From positions 1 through 19,836 of the forward strand of contig JAEXXY010000476.1 in the NCBI GenBank assembly GCA_023451855.1: DNA of 19,836 bases, in the 5' to 3' direction. Under the pieces are notes generated by a model. That model saw only the letters and a list, made by a program, of their open reading frames with translations, was not told the DNA's origin and ran no database searches. Origin of the DNA: Actinomycetes bacterium. GTDB taxonomy: Bacteria; Actinomycetota; Actinomycetes; Actinomycetales; Dermatophilaceae. Shown one piece after another: positions 1 through 8,385 of the stretch; positions within the stretch are counted from its first letter, which is position 1, and the number at the start of each line of letters is the position of its first letter. The translations under genes were made by a program, and so were the position numbers.

Positions 1-443
1 GGCCAGGCCTGCTCGTGGACGGACGCCCAGGCGTCGACGTCCGCCGCACCCGTGACGAGGACGCGCCCGTCGGGTTTGCGGGCGACGGCCTCGTTCACCA
101 TCCGAAGCGCCTCGAGGTGAGGGCGCGACTCCGACCAGGTGGCTGCTCCCGCGAGCCTCCCCAGGTCCTGCACGGTCGGCGGAAGCCATGGTGCCGGCTC
201 GTCGACGAACTCCGGACCGGTGGCGTAGCCCTTGGCGTCGGGCCCGTCGTCGACCCCGTCGTCGAGCACGGCGTCGAGCACGGCGTCGGTCGCGTCCGGC
301 GGCCCGGCTGCACCGTTCGGACGCTCCGGCGCCGCCTCGCCGGAGGACCGCCCGGCCGCTGCCGCTGGGGTGTCCACCGCCTCGGACGCCGGGCTCTCGG
401 ACGCTTCTGGCCGCCGCCGGCCGAGCACGCGCTTCCACTGCAC
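1..443 (-). CDS. Hypothetical protein, N-terminal part (runs off the left edge)
   Basis: An open frame on the minus strand enters the window edge without a stop. I do not recognise the family. From the GTG at 443 the product starts MQWKRVLGRRR, then has a Pro/Ala/Glu/Asp-rich low-complexity stretch of about 55 residues with two copies of DAVLD. A more ordered, folded-looking part follows (PPTVQDLGRLAG, then EALRMVNEAVARKPDGRVLVTG). Third positions are mostly G or C. The GTG is chosen because TTTGAT (455-450) sits exactly 6 nt before it, as at other apparent leaderless starts here, and because the codons between an alternative ATG at 467 and this GTG include several A/T-ending ones. It lies about 45 nt downstream of the MFS stop on the same strand, so it may also be read through from that gene. 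Confidence 0.6.
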   Translation of the reverse strand, partial: MQWKRVLGRRRPEASESPASEAVDTPAAAAGRSSGEAAPERPNGAAGPPDATDAVLDAVLDDGVDDGPDAKGYATGPEFVDEPAPWLPPTVQDLGRLAGAATWSESRPHLEALRMVNEAVARKPDGRVLVTGAADVDAWASVHEQAW

Positions 444-449
444 GCGCAC

Positions 450-455
450 ATCAAA
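450..455 (-). promoter_or_regulatory. Putative -10 element for the left-edge gene (leaderless)
   Basis: TTTGAT on the minus strand ends 6 nt before the GTG start at 443. It matches TATAAT at four of six positions. A GTGACA lies upstream as a possible -35, but with a short 15-nt spacer. Inferred only from motif and spacing. Confidence 0.35.
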
Positions 456-487
456 GCATGCGTCCATGCCTGTCACCCGGGAGGTCG

Positions 488-1744
488 TCAGCCCGAGTGC
501 GTCCTGACGCCGTAACGCCCGCGGCTCGCGAGCGCCCACCGCGACACGGGCACCGAGACCGCGCCGATGAGAAGCATGAACAGCGCGAGCAGCAGCCAGC
601 CCGTCTCCCCGAGCCCGACGCAGAAGAGGGTGACGACGGGTGGTGCCACGACGGACATGACGCTGAACCCGAGGCCGGCGAAGCCCTGGTACTGCCCCTG
701 TCGCTCGTGCGGCGCCAGCCCCATCTGCAGGCCCCACTGGCCGCCCGAGCCGACCATCTCCCCGACGACGTGCACGAGTGCCCCGACGACGAGGGCGCCG
801 ATCGCCAGCCAGGCCGGGCCGCGGTCGGCGAGGGCGACGACGGCGAACCCGGCGGCGATCCAGCACGCCCCGCGCAGCAGTGCCCGTGCCCCCGCCTCGA
901 CCGAGTCGGCGCGCCGCGACAGGCGCACCTGGAAGAGGGCCACCGCGGCGGTGTTGACGACGAGGATGACGGCGACCATGACCGGTGGGGCCGCCGTGCG
1001 CTGCGACACGTAGAGGGCCAGGCCGAGCTCCATGACGAAGAAGTGCAGGGAGAACAGCCCGGTCAGGACGGTCACGACGACGTAGGGCCAGTCGCGCAGC
1101 ACCGCGAGGCGCGGCTCGCCGGCGCCGCGGGCGTATGGGGGCAGGTCGGGAAGGCGCGTCGTGTTCCACGCCGCGAGGGCGGTGAAGACGGCGTTGAGGA
1201 AGAAGACCGAGACGTACGCCCACGGTCGGTCGATGACGAGGGCGGCGCCGCCGAGGACGGATCCGAGGCCGAGGGCCGTGTTCGTGACGGCGCGCAGGTA
1301 GGCCTTGAACAGGACGCCGCGCCCGCCGGTCGCCAGCTGGGCGATGACACCCTGGTTGACGGCCCCCGCGCCCCGCTCGAACACCGTGAGCAGCCCGAGG
1401 AGGACGGCAAGCATCCACGGCGTGCGGGCGAACGCCGGCGGCGCGCTGAAGAGGGCGGCGCCGGTCATGAAGACCGTGAGCACCCGGCGCGGGCCGCGAA
1501 CGTCGCCGAGGTGCCCGGCGGGCACCTGGACGACGATCCCGACCACGGCGGCCACCGACATCGCGAGCGCCACCTCGGTGGCGGAGAAGCCGACCTGACG
1601 GGTGAAGTACAGGGCGCTGGTCGTCATGACGGCACCCGCCCCGAACCGGTTGGCGAACGAACCCATCGCCAGGATGCGCAGGTCACGGTCGACCGGAATC
1701 CCGTTGCGCGTCAATGGTTCTGCGACCAGCTCGGGCGTCGTCAC
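488..1744 (-). CDS. MFS transporter (probable drug/metabolite efflux)
   Basis: A 418-residue membrane protein with about 12 hydrophobic segments, the usual length for the major facilitator superfamily. MFS motif A is visible between segments 2 and 3 (GHLGDVRGPRRV, residues 77-88). The first ~25 residues are a hydrophilic cytoplasmic tail. The GTG start at 1744 is supported by an AGGGGAG Shine-Dalgarno (1760-1754) with a 9-nt spacer. It is divergent from the phosphatase gene, and a near-perfect 18-bp AT-rich palindrome lies just upstream, which suggests control by a ligand-responsive repressor. The substrate cannot be read from the sequence; export of a toxic small molecule is an inference from family and operator. 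No regulator gene is visible next to it. Confidence 0.85.
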   Translation of the reverse strand: MTTPELVAEPLTRNGIPVDRDLRILAMGSFANRFGAGAVMTTSALYFTRQVGFSATEVALAMSVAAVVGIVVQVPAGHLGDVRGPRRVLTVFMTGAALFSAPPAFARTPWMLAVLLGLLTVFERGAGAVNQGVIAQLATGGRGVLFKAYLRAVTNTALGLGSVLGGAALVIDRPWAYVSVFFLNAVFTALAAWNTTRLPDLPPYARGAGEPRLAVLRDWPYVVVTVLTGLFSLHFFVMELGLALYVSQRTAAPPVMVAVILVVNTAAVALFQVRLSRRADSVEAGARALLRGACWIAAGFAVVALADRGPAWLAIGALVVGALVHVVGEMVGSGGQWGLQMGLAPHERQGQYQGFAGLGFSVMSVVAPPVVTLFCVGLGETGWLLLALFMLLIGAVSVPVSRWALASRGRYGVRTHSG

Positions 1745-1767
1745 GGTGGTGGGCTCCCCTCGTCATT

Positions 1768-1785
1768 TATCTCGATATCAAGATA
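1768..1785. promoter_or_regulatory. Near-perfect AT-rich palindrome, likely operator of the MFS gene
   Basis: TATCTCGATATCAAGATA is an inverted repeat over 18 bp with one mismatched pair (positions 6 and 13). It lies 24 nt upstream of the MFS start in an AT-rich island within very GC-rich DNA, between divergent genes. Its size and shape fit sites bound by MarR- or PadR-type dimeric repressors. The identity of the regulator is inference. Confidence 0.6.
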
Positions 1786-1815
1786 TACGACGTCACACTG
1801 GCCGGTACAACCGGT

Positions 1816-1846
1816 TTGTCACTCCGTCGCCCGCGTCCCGTAGGGT
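1816..1846 (+). promoter_or_regulatory. Putative promoter of the tyrosine phosphatase gene (leaderless)
   Basis: TAGGGT (1841-1846) is followed by 6 nt and then the GTG start at 1853, so transcription probably starts at the GTG itself. TTGTCA (1816-1821) is a possible -35, although the 19-nt spacer is long. A CCGGT-ACA-ACCGG inverted repeat (1802-1814) sits just upstream. There is no Shine-Dalgarno. Confidence 0.5.
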
Positions 1847-1852
1847 CGGAGC

Positions 1853-2734
1853 GTGTACCGGCCCAACTGGATCGAGATCGACGGCGTCGTCAACATGCGC
1901 GACCTCGGCGGCCTGCCCACGAGCGACGGCGCCAGGGTCCGCCCGCGCCGGCTCATCCGCTCCGACAACCTCCAGGACCTCTCGCCCGCGTCGGTCCGTC
2001 ACCTCGTCGATGTCGTCGGCGTCCGCGACGTCGTCGACCTGCGCACCCACGTCGAGGTCGCCAAGGAGGGCGACGGCCCCCTCCTCGCCGAGCCCGCGGT
2101 CCGCTACCACCACCTGACGATGTACCGCGAGGACACCTCGGAGTCCGGCATCCCCGCAGCCGAGCGGGCCCTGCCCTGGGAGACCGACGAGCGCCGAGCC
2201 CGCGACGCGGCCGAGCGTGCCCGTGCGGAGTCCGATGCGGCGTCCGCCGAGAACGACGCCGACACGGATGCCGAGGCCGAGGAGGAGCGACGCCGCAGCC
2301 ACGACGCCTTCTGGTCCGAGCACTACCTGTCCTACCTCGCCCAGCGTCCCGACTCCGTGGTCGCCGCCCTGCGTGCGGTCGCCGCGAGCGAGGGCGCCTC
2401 GATCGTCCACTGCGCGGCGGGCAAGGACCGCACCGGCACCGTCGTCGGCCTCGCACTCACGGTGGTCGGGGTGCCAGCAGACCTCGTCGTCGCCGACTTC
2501 GCCGCCTCGGCGGAGCGGGTCGCGGCCATCATGGACCGGCTGCGCGCCAAGCCGGCCTATGCCGACAACCTCCGCGACAAGACCGTGGCCCAGCAGTCGC
2601 CGACGACAGACACGATGCGGCTGCTGCTCGGCACGCTCGAGGCCCGCTACGGTGGCGCGCTCGGCTGGCTCGACACCCAGGGATGGACCGACGCCGACAC
2701 CGGGCGCCTGCGAGCCAAGCTCCTCGCCGACTGA
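1853..2734 (+). CDS. Tyrosine-protein phosphatase, MptpB-like (Y_phosphatase3 family)
   Basis: A 293-residue cytoplasmic phosphatase. The P-loop signature is HCAAGKDRTG, with nucleophile Cys187 and Arg193 (CX5R; the Lys-Asp within it is typical of the MptpB-type family that can act on phosphotyrosine and sometimes phosphoinositides). The N-terminal NMRDLGGL and LIRSDNL motifs are also hallmarks of this family. Residues about 110-148 are an Ala/Glu/Asp/Arg-rich charged segment predicted to be helical or disordered, which many relatives probably lack or have shorter. The GTG start is chosen from the TAGGGT-N6-GTG spacing. It is a single gene, divergent from the MFS gene and convergent with the DUF4442-like gene. 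The substrate is not known. Confidence 0.88.
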   Translation: MYRPNWIEIDGVVNMRDLGGLPTSDGARVRPRRLIRSDNLQDLSPASVRHLVDVVGVRDVVDLRTHVEVAKEGDGPLLAEPAVRYHHLTMYREDTSESGIPAAERALPWETDERRARDAAERARAESDAASAENDADTDAEAEEERRRSHDAFWSEHYLSYLAQRPDSVVAALRAVAASEGASIVHCAAGKDRTGTVVGLALTVVGVPADLVVADFAASAERVAAIMDRLRAKPAYADNLRDKTVAQQSPTTDTMRLLLGTLEARYGGALGWLDTQGWTDADTGRLRAKLLAD

Positions 2735-2743
2735 CGGACGAGG

Positions 2744-2834
2744 GGCCACGGCCGCGCCACGACCACGCCTGGCAAGGCCGCAGCCCGTGGCCTCTCGACG
2801 GTGTGCAGACGACCGGACGTGGCCTCTCGACGGT
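2744..2834. repeat. Direct and inverted repeats in a convergent intergenic gap
   Basis: CGTGGCCTCTCGACGGT occurs twice without mismatch, at 2786-2802 and 2818-2834 (period 32 nt). An upstream GGCCACGG (2744-2751) is complementary to the start of copy 1 (CCGTGGCC, 2785-2792), and seven of its bases can pair with copy 2, so alternative hairpins can form. It lies between the phosphatase stop and the stop of the convergent gene, so a terminator role is possible. Confidence 0.55.
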
Positions 2835-3293
2835 TCAGCGCGGGGTGACGTGGAGGTGGATGACGCCCTCGACGGTGACGGTGCCGTCGGTCCGCGTGGC
2901 GGTGACCCGCACGGGCACGTCGGTGCGGCCGTCCGCCCAGGCCGCGGGGTCGGTCTCGGCCGTGCACGTCAGGTCGGTCGTCGACTTCGCGAGGTAGCGC
3001 ACCTCCATCCCCTTGGGGATCCACCGGTGGGTGGCCGGGATGCTGGCCTCGGCGAGCAGGCCCATCGCCGCCTCGAGTCCGTTGCACGCCGCGATGGCGT
3101 GCACGGTGCCGATGTGGTTGTGGACGCGCCGACGCTTGGCCACGACGACCACGGCCCGGTTCGGCGCGACCGACACGATGCGGGGGCGCACGCTGCGGAA
3201 GTACGGCGCCGCCGTCGTGAAGGCGTGGGCGAAGACCCAGAGCCCCAACGGGCGCGGCTCGAGGCGTCGGTACAGGGCATAGACGTCGGGCAT
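2835..3293 (-). CDS. DUF4442-like hotdog-fold protein (putative acyl-CoA thioesterase relative)
   Basis: A 152-residue protein with the pattern of the DUF4442 branch of the hotdog thioesterase superfamily: N-terminal helix (YRRLEPRPLGLWVF), an APYF segment, VVVVAKRRRVHNHIGTVHAIAACNGLEAAMG (the central hotdog helix region), the WIPKGMEVRYLAKST strand pair and C-terminal strands. The HNHIGTVHA part is the most characteristic. A biochemical substrate has not been assigned to most members, so thioesterase activity is family inference. The ATG at 3293 lacks a Shine-Dalgarno but has TAGCAT 6 nt upstream, which suggests leaderless transcription independent of lepA. Confidence 0.75.
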   Translation of the reverse strand: MPDVYALYRRLEPRPLGLWVFAHAFTTAAPYFRSVRPRIVSVAPNRAVVVVAKRRRVHNHIGTVHAIAACNGLEAAMGLLAEASIPATHRWIPKGMEVRYLAKSTTDLTCTAETDPAAWADGRTDVPVRVTATRTDGTVTVEGVIHLHVTPR

Positions 3294-3299
3294 GACGCG

Positions 3300-3305
3300 A
3301 TGCTA
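3300..3305 (-). promoter_or_regulatory. Putative -10 of the DUF4442-like gene (leaderless)
   Basis: TAGCAT on the minus strand, then 6 nt, then ATG at 3293. This is the same geometry as the phosphatase and helicase genes. No clear -35. Confidence 0.45.
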
Positions 3306-3371
3306 CCGACGGGTAACCATCGGGGCCAGACGAGTGGGGCGGTGCACCACCTCACGGCGGGGCACCACGCG

Positions 3372-5225
<1,854 letters not shown>

Positions 5226-5442
5226 GGTGGGGCGAACCTCGCGGTGTGGGGCGGTGGGTGGACGGTCGTGCGCGGCCGGAGCCGGCATCGTCCCATCCTC
5301 CCACGTTCCGGGCCCCCTCCGTGCACGGCCCGAGCGGGCCACGTGTCCCAGGCCCCGCAGCGCCCCGATCCGCGGCACGATGTCGAGACGCGTCGCGCCC
5401 GGTCGACGTGGTCGTGTGGGGCGGCACCGGCCACCCCGGGAC

Positions 5443-5447
5443 GGAGG
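5443..5447 (+). promoter_or_regulatory. Ribosome binding site deciding the cupin start
   Basis: GGAGG followed by 8 nt and the GTG at 5456. This supports a 120-residue product rather than the much longer upstream open frame. Confidence 0.7.
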
Positions 5448-5455
5448 CACCCACC

Positions 5456-5818
5456 GTGAGCACCCTGGACACCCTGATCAGCCGCGCCGACGGGCGCGAG
5501 GACGGCGAGGAGTGGACCGAGAACTACGAGCGGCTCCCGGGCGGCGCCGGCGTCAGCCTCATCCTCGAGTCGACGACGCAGGAGGGCGTCGGCCCGCGTC
5601 TGCACCAGCACCCGTATGCGGAGACGTTCGTCATCCGGCGCGGATCGGCGACGTTCACGGTGGGCGCCGGACGCGACGCCCGCGAGGTCGTGGGCCGGGC
5701 GGGGCAGGTGCTCGTCGTGCCCGCGAACACCCCGCACCGGTTCCGCACGGGCCCGGGTGGCTACGAGGCCGTCCACATCCACGCGAACGACCACTTCGTC
5801 ACCGAGTGGCTCGAGTGA
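5456..5818 (+). CDS. Small single-domain cupin protein
   Basis: A 120-residue protein with one cupin_2 barrel. Motif 1 fits well: H50-Q-H52-PYA-E56-TFVIRRG. Motif 2 is GQVLVVPANTPHRF with H94. H50, H52, E56 and H94 are the usual four metal ligands, so a metal-binding barrel is likely. Cupins of this size can be enzymes, isomerases or sensors, and the sequence does not tell which. The start is the GTG at 5456 with GGAGG 8 nt upstream. It is a single gene, divergent from lepA and convergent with the AraJ-like transporter, so no operon partner hints at a substrate. Confidence 0.85.
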   Translation: MSTLDTLISRADGREDGEEWTENYERLPGGAGVSLILESTTQEGVGPRLHQHPYAETFVIRRGSATFTVGAGRDAREVVGRAGQVLVVPANTPHRFRTGPGGYEAVHIHANDHFVTEWLE

Positions 5819-5824
5819 AGGCTC

Positions 5825-5880
5825 GGCGGCGTCCTCGGCCCCGCCTCCCATCGGCGGCGTTCTCGGCCCCACCTCCCACC
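5825..5880. repeat. Tandem duplication of a 28-bp unit
   Basis: Two adjacent 28-bp units (5825-5852 and 5853-5880), each beginning GGCGGCGT, match at 25 of 28 positions, and all three differences are transitions. They start 6 nt after the cupin stop, in the gap between convergent cupin and MFS genes. Confidence 0.75.
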
Positions 5881-5927
5881 GGACGCGTCAGACCAGCCAT
5901 GCATCTGTCCGTACGCGCGTCAGTGCG

Positions 5928-7157
5928 TCAGTGCGTCGACGCGGCGGCCGGCTCGGGAGCGTCGGCCGCGCGGACGGGCGTGCTGCCTGCCGCGCGTCGC
6001 TCGAGCACGAGCGACGTGACGGCGACGCCGACGCCCAGGACAGCCAGACCCGCGCCCACGAGACTCGGCGCCCCGTAGCCGAAGCCGGCGGCGAGGACGA
6101 CCGAGCCGAGCCACGCACCGAGGGCGTTCGCGGTGTTGAGCGTCGAGTGGTTGAGCGCGGCAGCCAGCGACTGGCCCTCGTGCGCGACGTCCATGAGGCG
6201 CGTCTGCAGCAGCGGCACGAGCACCGAGGGCAGCAGCCCGAGGACGAACACCATCGTCACAGCGAGCCACAGCACGTGCGCCGCCTGGCCGAAGACGGCG
6301 AGGAGCACGGCGATGAGGGAGAGTGCCACGACGATCCCGCGCAGGATGCCGAACCGGCGCCCGACCCGCCCCGCCAGCGCCATGCCGACGACCATGCCGG
6401 TGCCGTAGGCCGCGAGGACCCACGGGATGTAGCGCTCGTCGAGACCGGCCAGCGAGGTCATCGTCGGGGTGATGAACGAGTACATCGCGAACATGCCGCC
6501 GAAGCCGACGACGCCCACGAGGAGGGCGAGCCACACCTGCAGCCGGGTCAGCGCCTTCATCTCGCGGCGCATCGACTCCTCGCCGCTCGGGGGCTGGTGC
6601 GGCAGGAAGAGGGCGACCGCCACGACGGTGACCGCCGCGATGACACCGACCGCGACGTACGGGGCGTGCCAGGAGAGCCGCTGACCCAGGACGGTCGCGA
6701 GCGGGACGCCGACGATGTTGGCGACGCCGAGGCCGCCGAGGATCGTCGCGACCGCGGCGGTGCGGCGCTGGTGCGACACGAGCGAGGCCGCGACGACCGA
6801 GCCGATGCCGAAGAAGGCTCCGTGCGGGATGCCGGCGAGGAACCGGGCCGCCATGACGGTCGGGTAGGTGTTGGCGAAGAGGACCGCCAGGTGGGCCACC
6901 GCGAAGAACCCCATGAGTCCCATGAGCAGCCCCTTGCGCGGGACCTTCGCGGCGATGACCGCGATGAGGGGCGCACCGACGACGACGCCGAGCGCATACG
7001 CCGACACGTAGTGCCCGGCCGTGGCGATGTCGACGCCGGTGCCCTCGGCGATCTGCGGGAGCAGGCCCATGGTCACGAACTCGGTGGTGCCGATGGCGAA
7101 CCCGCCCACGGACAGGGCGAGGATGGCGAGTGCGGTGCGGCGGCGGGCGGGGCTCAA
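5928..7157 (-). CDS. MFS transporter, AraJ/YdhP-like (DHA1-type efflux)
   Basis: A 409-residue protein with about 12 membrane segments. The first segment contains GTTEFVTMGLLP (residues about 24-35), a hallmark of the AraJ/YdhP branch of MFS transporters, and loop 2-3 has a degenerate motif A (GAPLIAVIAAKVPRKG). These are proton-driven exporters of sugars, nucleosides or drugs; the substrate here is unknown. The last ~25 residues are a hydrophilic Ala/Pro-rich tail. The TTG start at 7157 is chosen because GGAG (7168-7165) lies 7 nt before it and the encoded N-terminus (MSPARRRTALAILAL) is typical; the open frame continues upstream but is not protein-like. It is divergent from the PemK-like gene. 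Confidence 0.85.
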   Translation of the reverse strand: MSPARRRTALAILALSVGGFAIGTTEFVTMGLLPQIAEGTGVDIATAGHYVSAYALGVVVGAPLIAVIAAKVPRKGLLMGLMGFFAVAHLAVLFANTYPTVMAARFLAGIPHGAFFGIGSVVAASLVSHQRRTAAVATILGGLGVANIVGVPLATVLGQRLSWHAPYVAVGVIAAVTVVAVALFLPHQPPSGEESMRREMKALTRLQVWLALLVGVVGFGGMFAMYSFITPTMTSLAGLDERYIPWVLAAYGTGMVVGMALAGRVGRRFGILRGIVVALSLIAVLLAVFGQAAHVLWLAVTMVFVLGLLPSVLVPLLQTRLMDVAHEGQSLAAALNHSTLNTANALGAWLGSVVLAAGFGYGAPSLVGAGLAVLGVGVAVTSLVLERRAAGSTPVRAADAPEPAAASTH

Positions 7158-7164
7158 GGACGGA

Positions 7165-7168
7165 CTCC
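7165..7168 (-). promoter_or_regulatory. Ribosome binding site supporting a TTG start
   Basis: GGAG on the minus strand with a 7-nt spacer to TTG at 7157. This decides the start of the AraJ-like gene. Confidence 0.55.
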
Positions 7169-7255
7169 GGGGGTGGAAGCGGTCGGCTGGTACGTGTGGC
7201 GTGTGCGGATCGCCGTCGACCCGGGCTCTGGCGCACACGGTAACGCTGGCGTGGC

Positions 7256-7261
7256 TACGGT
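7256..7261 (+). promoter_or_regulatory. Putative -10 of the PemK-like gene (leaderless)
   Basis: TACGGT, 7 nt, then ATG at 7269. No Shine-Dalgarno precedes the ATG and no convincing -35 is seen. The same hexamer and spacing occur before the methyltransferase gene. Confidence 0.45.
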
Positions 7262-7268
7262 GATTCCC

Positions 7269-7808
7269 ATGTCCACCTCCTCCGGCGGCGTCCTGCGCCG
7301 CCTCCTCGACCTGTTGCGCGGCTCGTCCCGCGCCTCGGCGCCCTCGTCGCCCGCTCCGAGCCGTCCCCGGGGCCACGTCACGGGTGCGCCGTCGACGGGC
7401 AGCCCGTACCCCGGCGACGCCACCGGGTTGCCCGACACGACGTACGCGCCCCGCCCGGACGGCCGGCCCGACCCGGGCGAGATCGTGTGGACGTGGGTGC
7501 CTTTCGAGGAGGACCACGGCCAGGGCAAGGACCGGCCGGTGCTCCTCATCGGGCACGAGGGCCCGTGGCTCGTCGGGCTGCAGCTGACGAGCAAGGACCA
7601 CGACCGCGACGCGCGGCAGGAGCGCCGGTCAGGGCGGGAGTGGGTCGACATCGGCACCGGCGCCTGGGACCGGCAGGGCCGCCCGAGCGAGGTGCGCGTC
7701 AACCGGCTCATCCGCGTCGCCCCGGACGCCGTGCGCCGGGAGGGCGCCGTGCTGGCGCGAGCGCGCTACGACGAGGTCATCGCCGCCGCGCGGGCCCTCT
7801 TGGGCTGA
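7269..7808 (+). CDS. PemK/MazF-family protein (solitary toxin-like)
   Basis: A 179-residue protein. Residues about 68-178 match the PemK/MazF fold: PGEIVWTWVPFEED (first strands), GKDRPVLLIG (the conserved K-x-RPVLV strand), LTSKDHD and EVRVNRLIRV. MazF-type toxins are ribosome-independent mRNA endoribonucleases, but actinobacterial single-gene members of this type are not all shown to be toxic. The first ~65 residues are a low-complexity Ser/Pro/Gly/Arg linker, longer than in classical MazF (about 110 residues in total). No small antitoxin gene is present on either side: upstream is a divergent MFS gene, downstream a terminator and rpsT. ATG 7269 is preferred over an in-frame GTG at 7260 because TACGGT is 7 nt upstream. 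Confidence 0.8.
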   Translation: MSTSSGGVLRRLLDLLRGSSRASAPSSPAPSRPRGHVTGAPSTGSPYPGDATGLPDTTYAPRPDGRPDPGEIVWTWVPFEEDHGQGKDRPVLLIGHEGPWLVGLQLTSKDHDRDARQERRSGREWVDIGTGAWDRQGRPSEVRVNRLIRVAPDAVRREGAVLARARYDEVIAAARALLG

Positions 7809-7841
7809 CTGCGACACGTCGAGCCTCCTCGGCACGACGCG

Positions 7842-7876
7842 GAGCGGGCCCGTCACCGACGGTGACGGGCCCGCTC
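7842..7876. terminator. Bidirectional hairpin terminator between pemK-like and rpsT
   Basis: A perfect 16-bp stem (7842-7857 with 7861-7876) around a 3-nt loop, very GC-rich, with no U-tract on either strand. It lies 34 nt after the PemK-like stop and 18 nt after the rpsT stop. U-less hairpins are common terminators in high-GC actinobacteria. Confidence 0.85.
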
Positions 7877-7894
7877 AGGCAAGACTGCGGAGCG

Positions 7895-8155
7895 TCAGAT
7901 CGACGCGGCCTTCTTCGCCATGGCCGACTTGCGGTTGGCGGCCTGGTTCTGGTGGATGACGCCCTTGCTCACGGCCTTGTCCAGCTTGCGGCTGGCAGCC
8001 TTGAGGGCAGCGTCAGCGGCGTCCTTGTCACCCGAGGCAGCAGCCTCGCGGAACTTGCGGACCCAGGTGCGAAGCTCGGACTTGACGGCCTTGTTGCGCT
8101 CGGTGCGCTTCTCGTTCGTCTTGATCCGCTTGAGCTGCGACTTGATGTTTGCCAC
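7895..8155 (-). CDS. rpsT: 30S ribosomal protein S20
   Basis: An 86-residue basic, helical protein that binds 16S rRNA early in 30S assembly. The sequence matches S20 throughout: ANIKSQLKRIKTNEKRTERN at the start, LDKAVSKGVIHQNQAANRKS in the C-terminal half, and the Lys/Ala-rich end. It starts with GTG at 8155, as the family N-terminus (M-ANIKSQ) requires; the open frame upstream is not S20. A structured leader of about 130 nt lies between the promoter and the start, and a strong hairpin follows the stop, so it is probably a single-gene unit. S20 autoregulates its translation in Escherichia coli; whether it does here is unknown. Confidence 0.97.
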   Translation of the reverse strand: MANIKSQLKRIKTNEKRTERNKAVKSELRTWVRKFREAAASGDKDAADAALKAASRKLDKAVSKGVIHQNQAANRKSAMAKKAASI

Positions 8156-8201
8156 GTGATGTTCTTTCGTTCGGTCGGATTCTGCCGTTAGAGGGCGGCA
8201 A

Positions 8202-8244
8202 AGCCGTTCGGGACCGGGCGTGGGGCACCCCTGCGTGAACGGCT
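8202..8244 (-). promoter_or_regulatory. Hairpin in the rpsT leader
   Basis: AGCCGTTC (8244-8237 on the minus strand) pairs perfectly with GAACGGCT (8209-8202), with a GGGGTGCCCC element in the loop. It lies 47-89 nt upstream of the GTG. It is a candidate for leader-based control, but no known riboswitch is recognised. Confidence 0.45.
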
Positions 8245-8294
8245 CTGGGTGGAGCCTGCATGCGCGCACGACCTGAGCGCGCACGCAAGGGACA

Positions 8295-8323
8295 ACGGTA
8301 CCAGCGCCGGACGACCCCTCCAA
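8295..8323 (-). promoter_or_regulatory. Putative rpsT promoter
   Basis: TTGGAG (8323-8318) and TACCGT (8300-8295) on the minus strand with a 17-nt spacer. Transcription would start near 8288, giving a leader of about 130 nt. It lies between the holA stop and rpsT. Confidence 0.6.
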
Positions 8324-8385
8324 ACCGGCACTGGCGCCCCGAAACCGCAGGTCAGGGCTGGTGGACGCCGGAGCCGGTGCGCCGC

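Noticed and set aside
5319..5340. CCGTGCACGG palindrome and GGCCC-GAGC-GGGCC hairpin upstream of lepA
   Set aside because: Short GC-rich symmetries of this size are frequent here, and no spacing to a promoter supports an operator.
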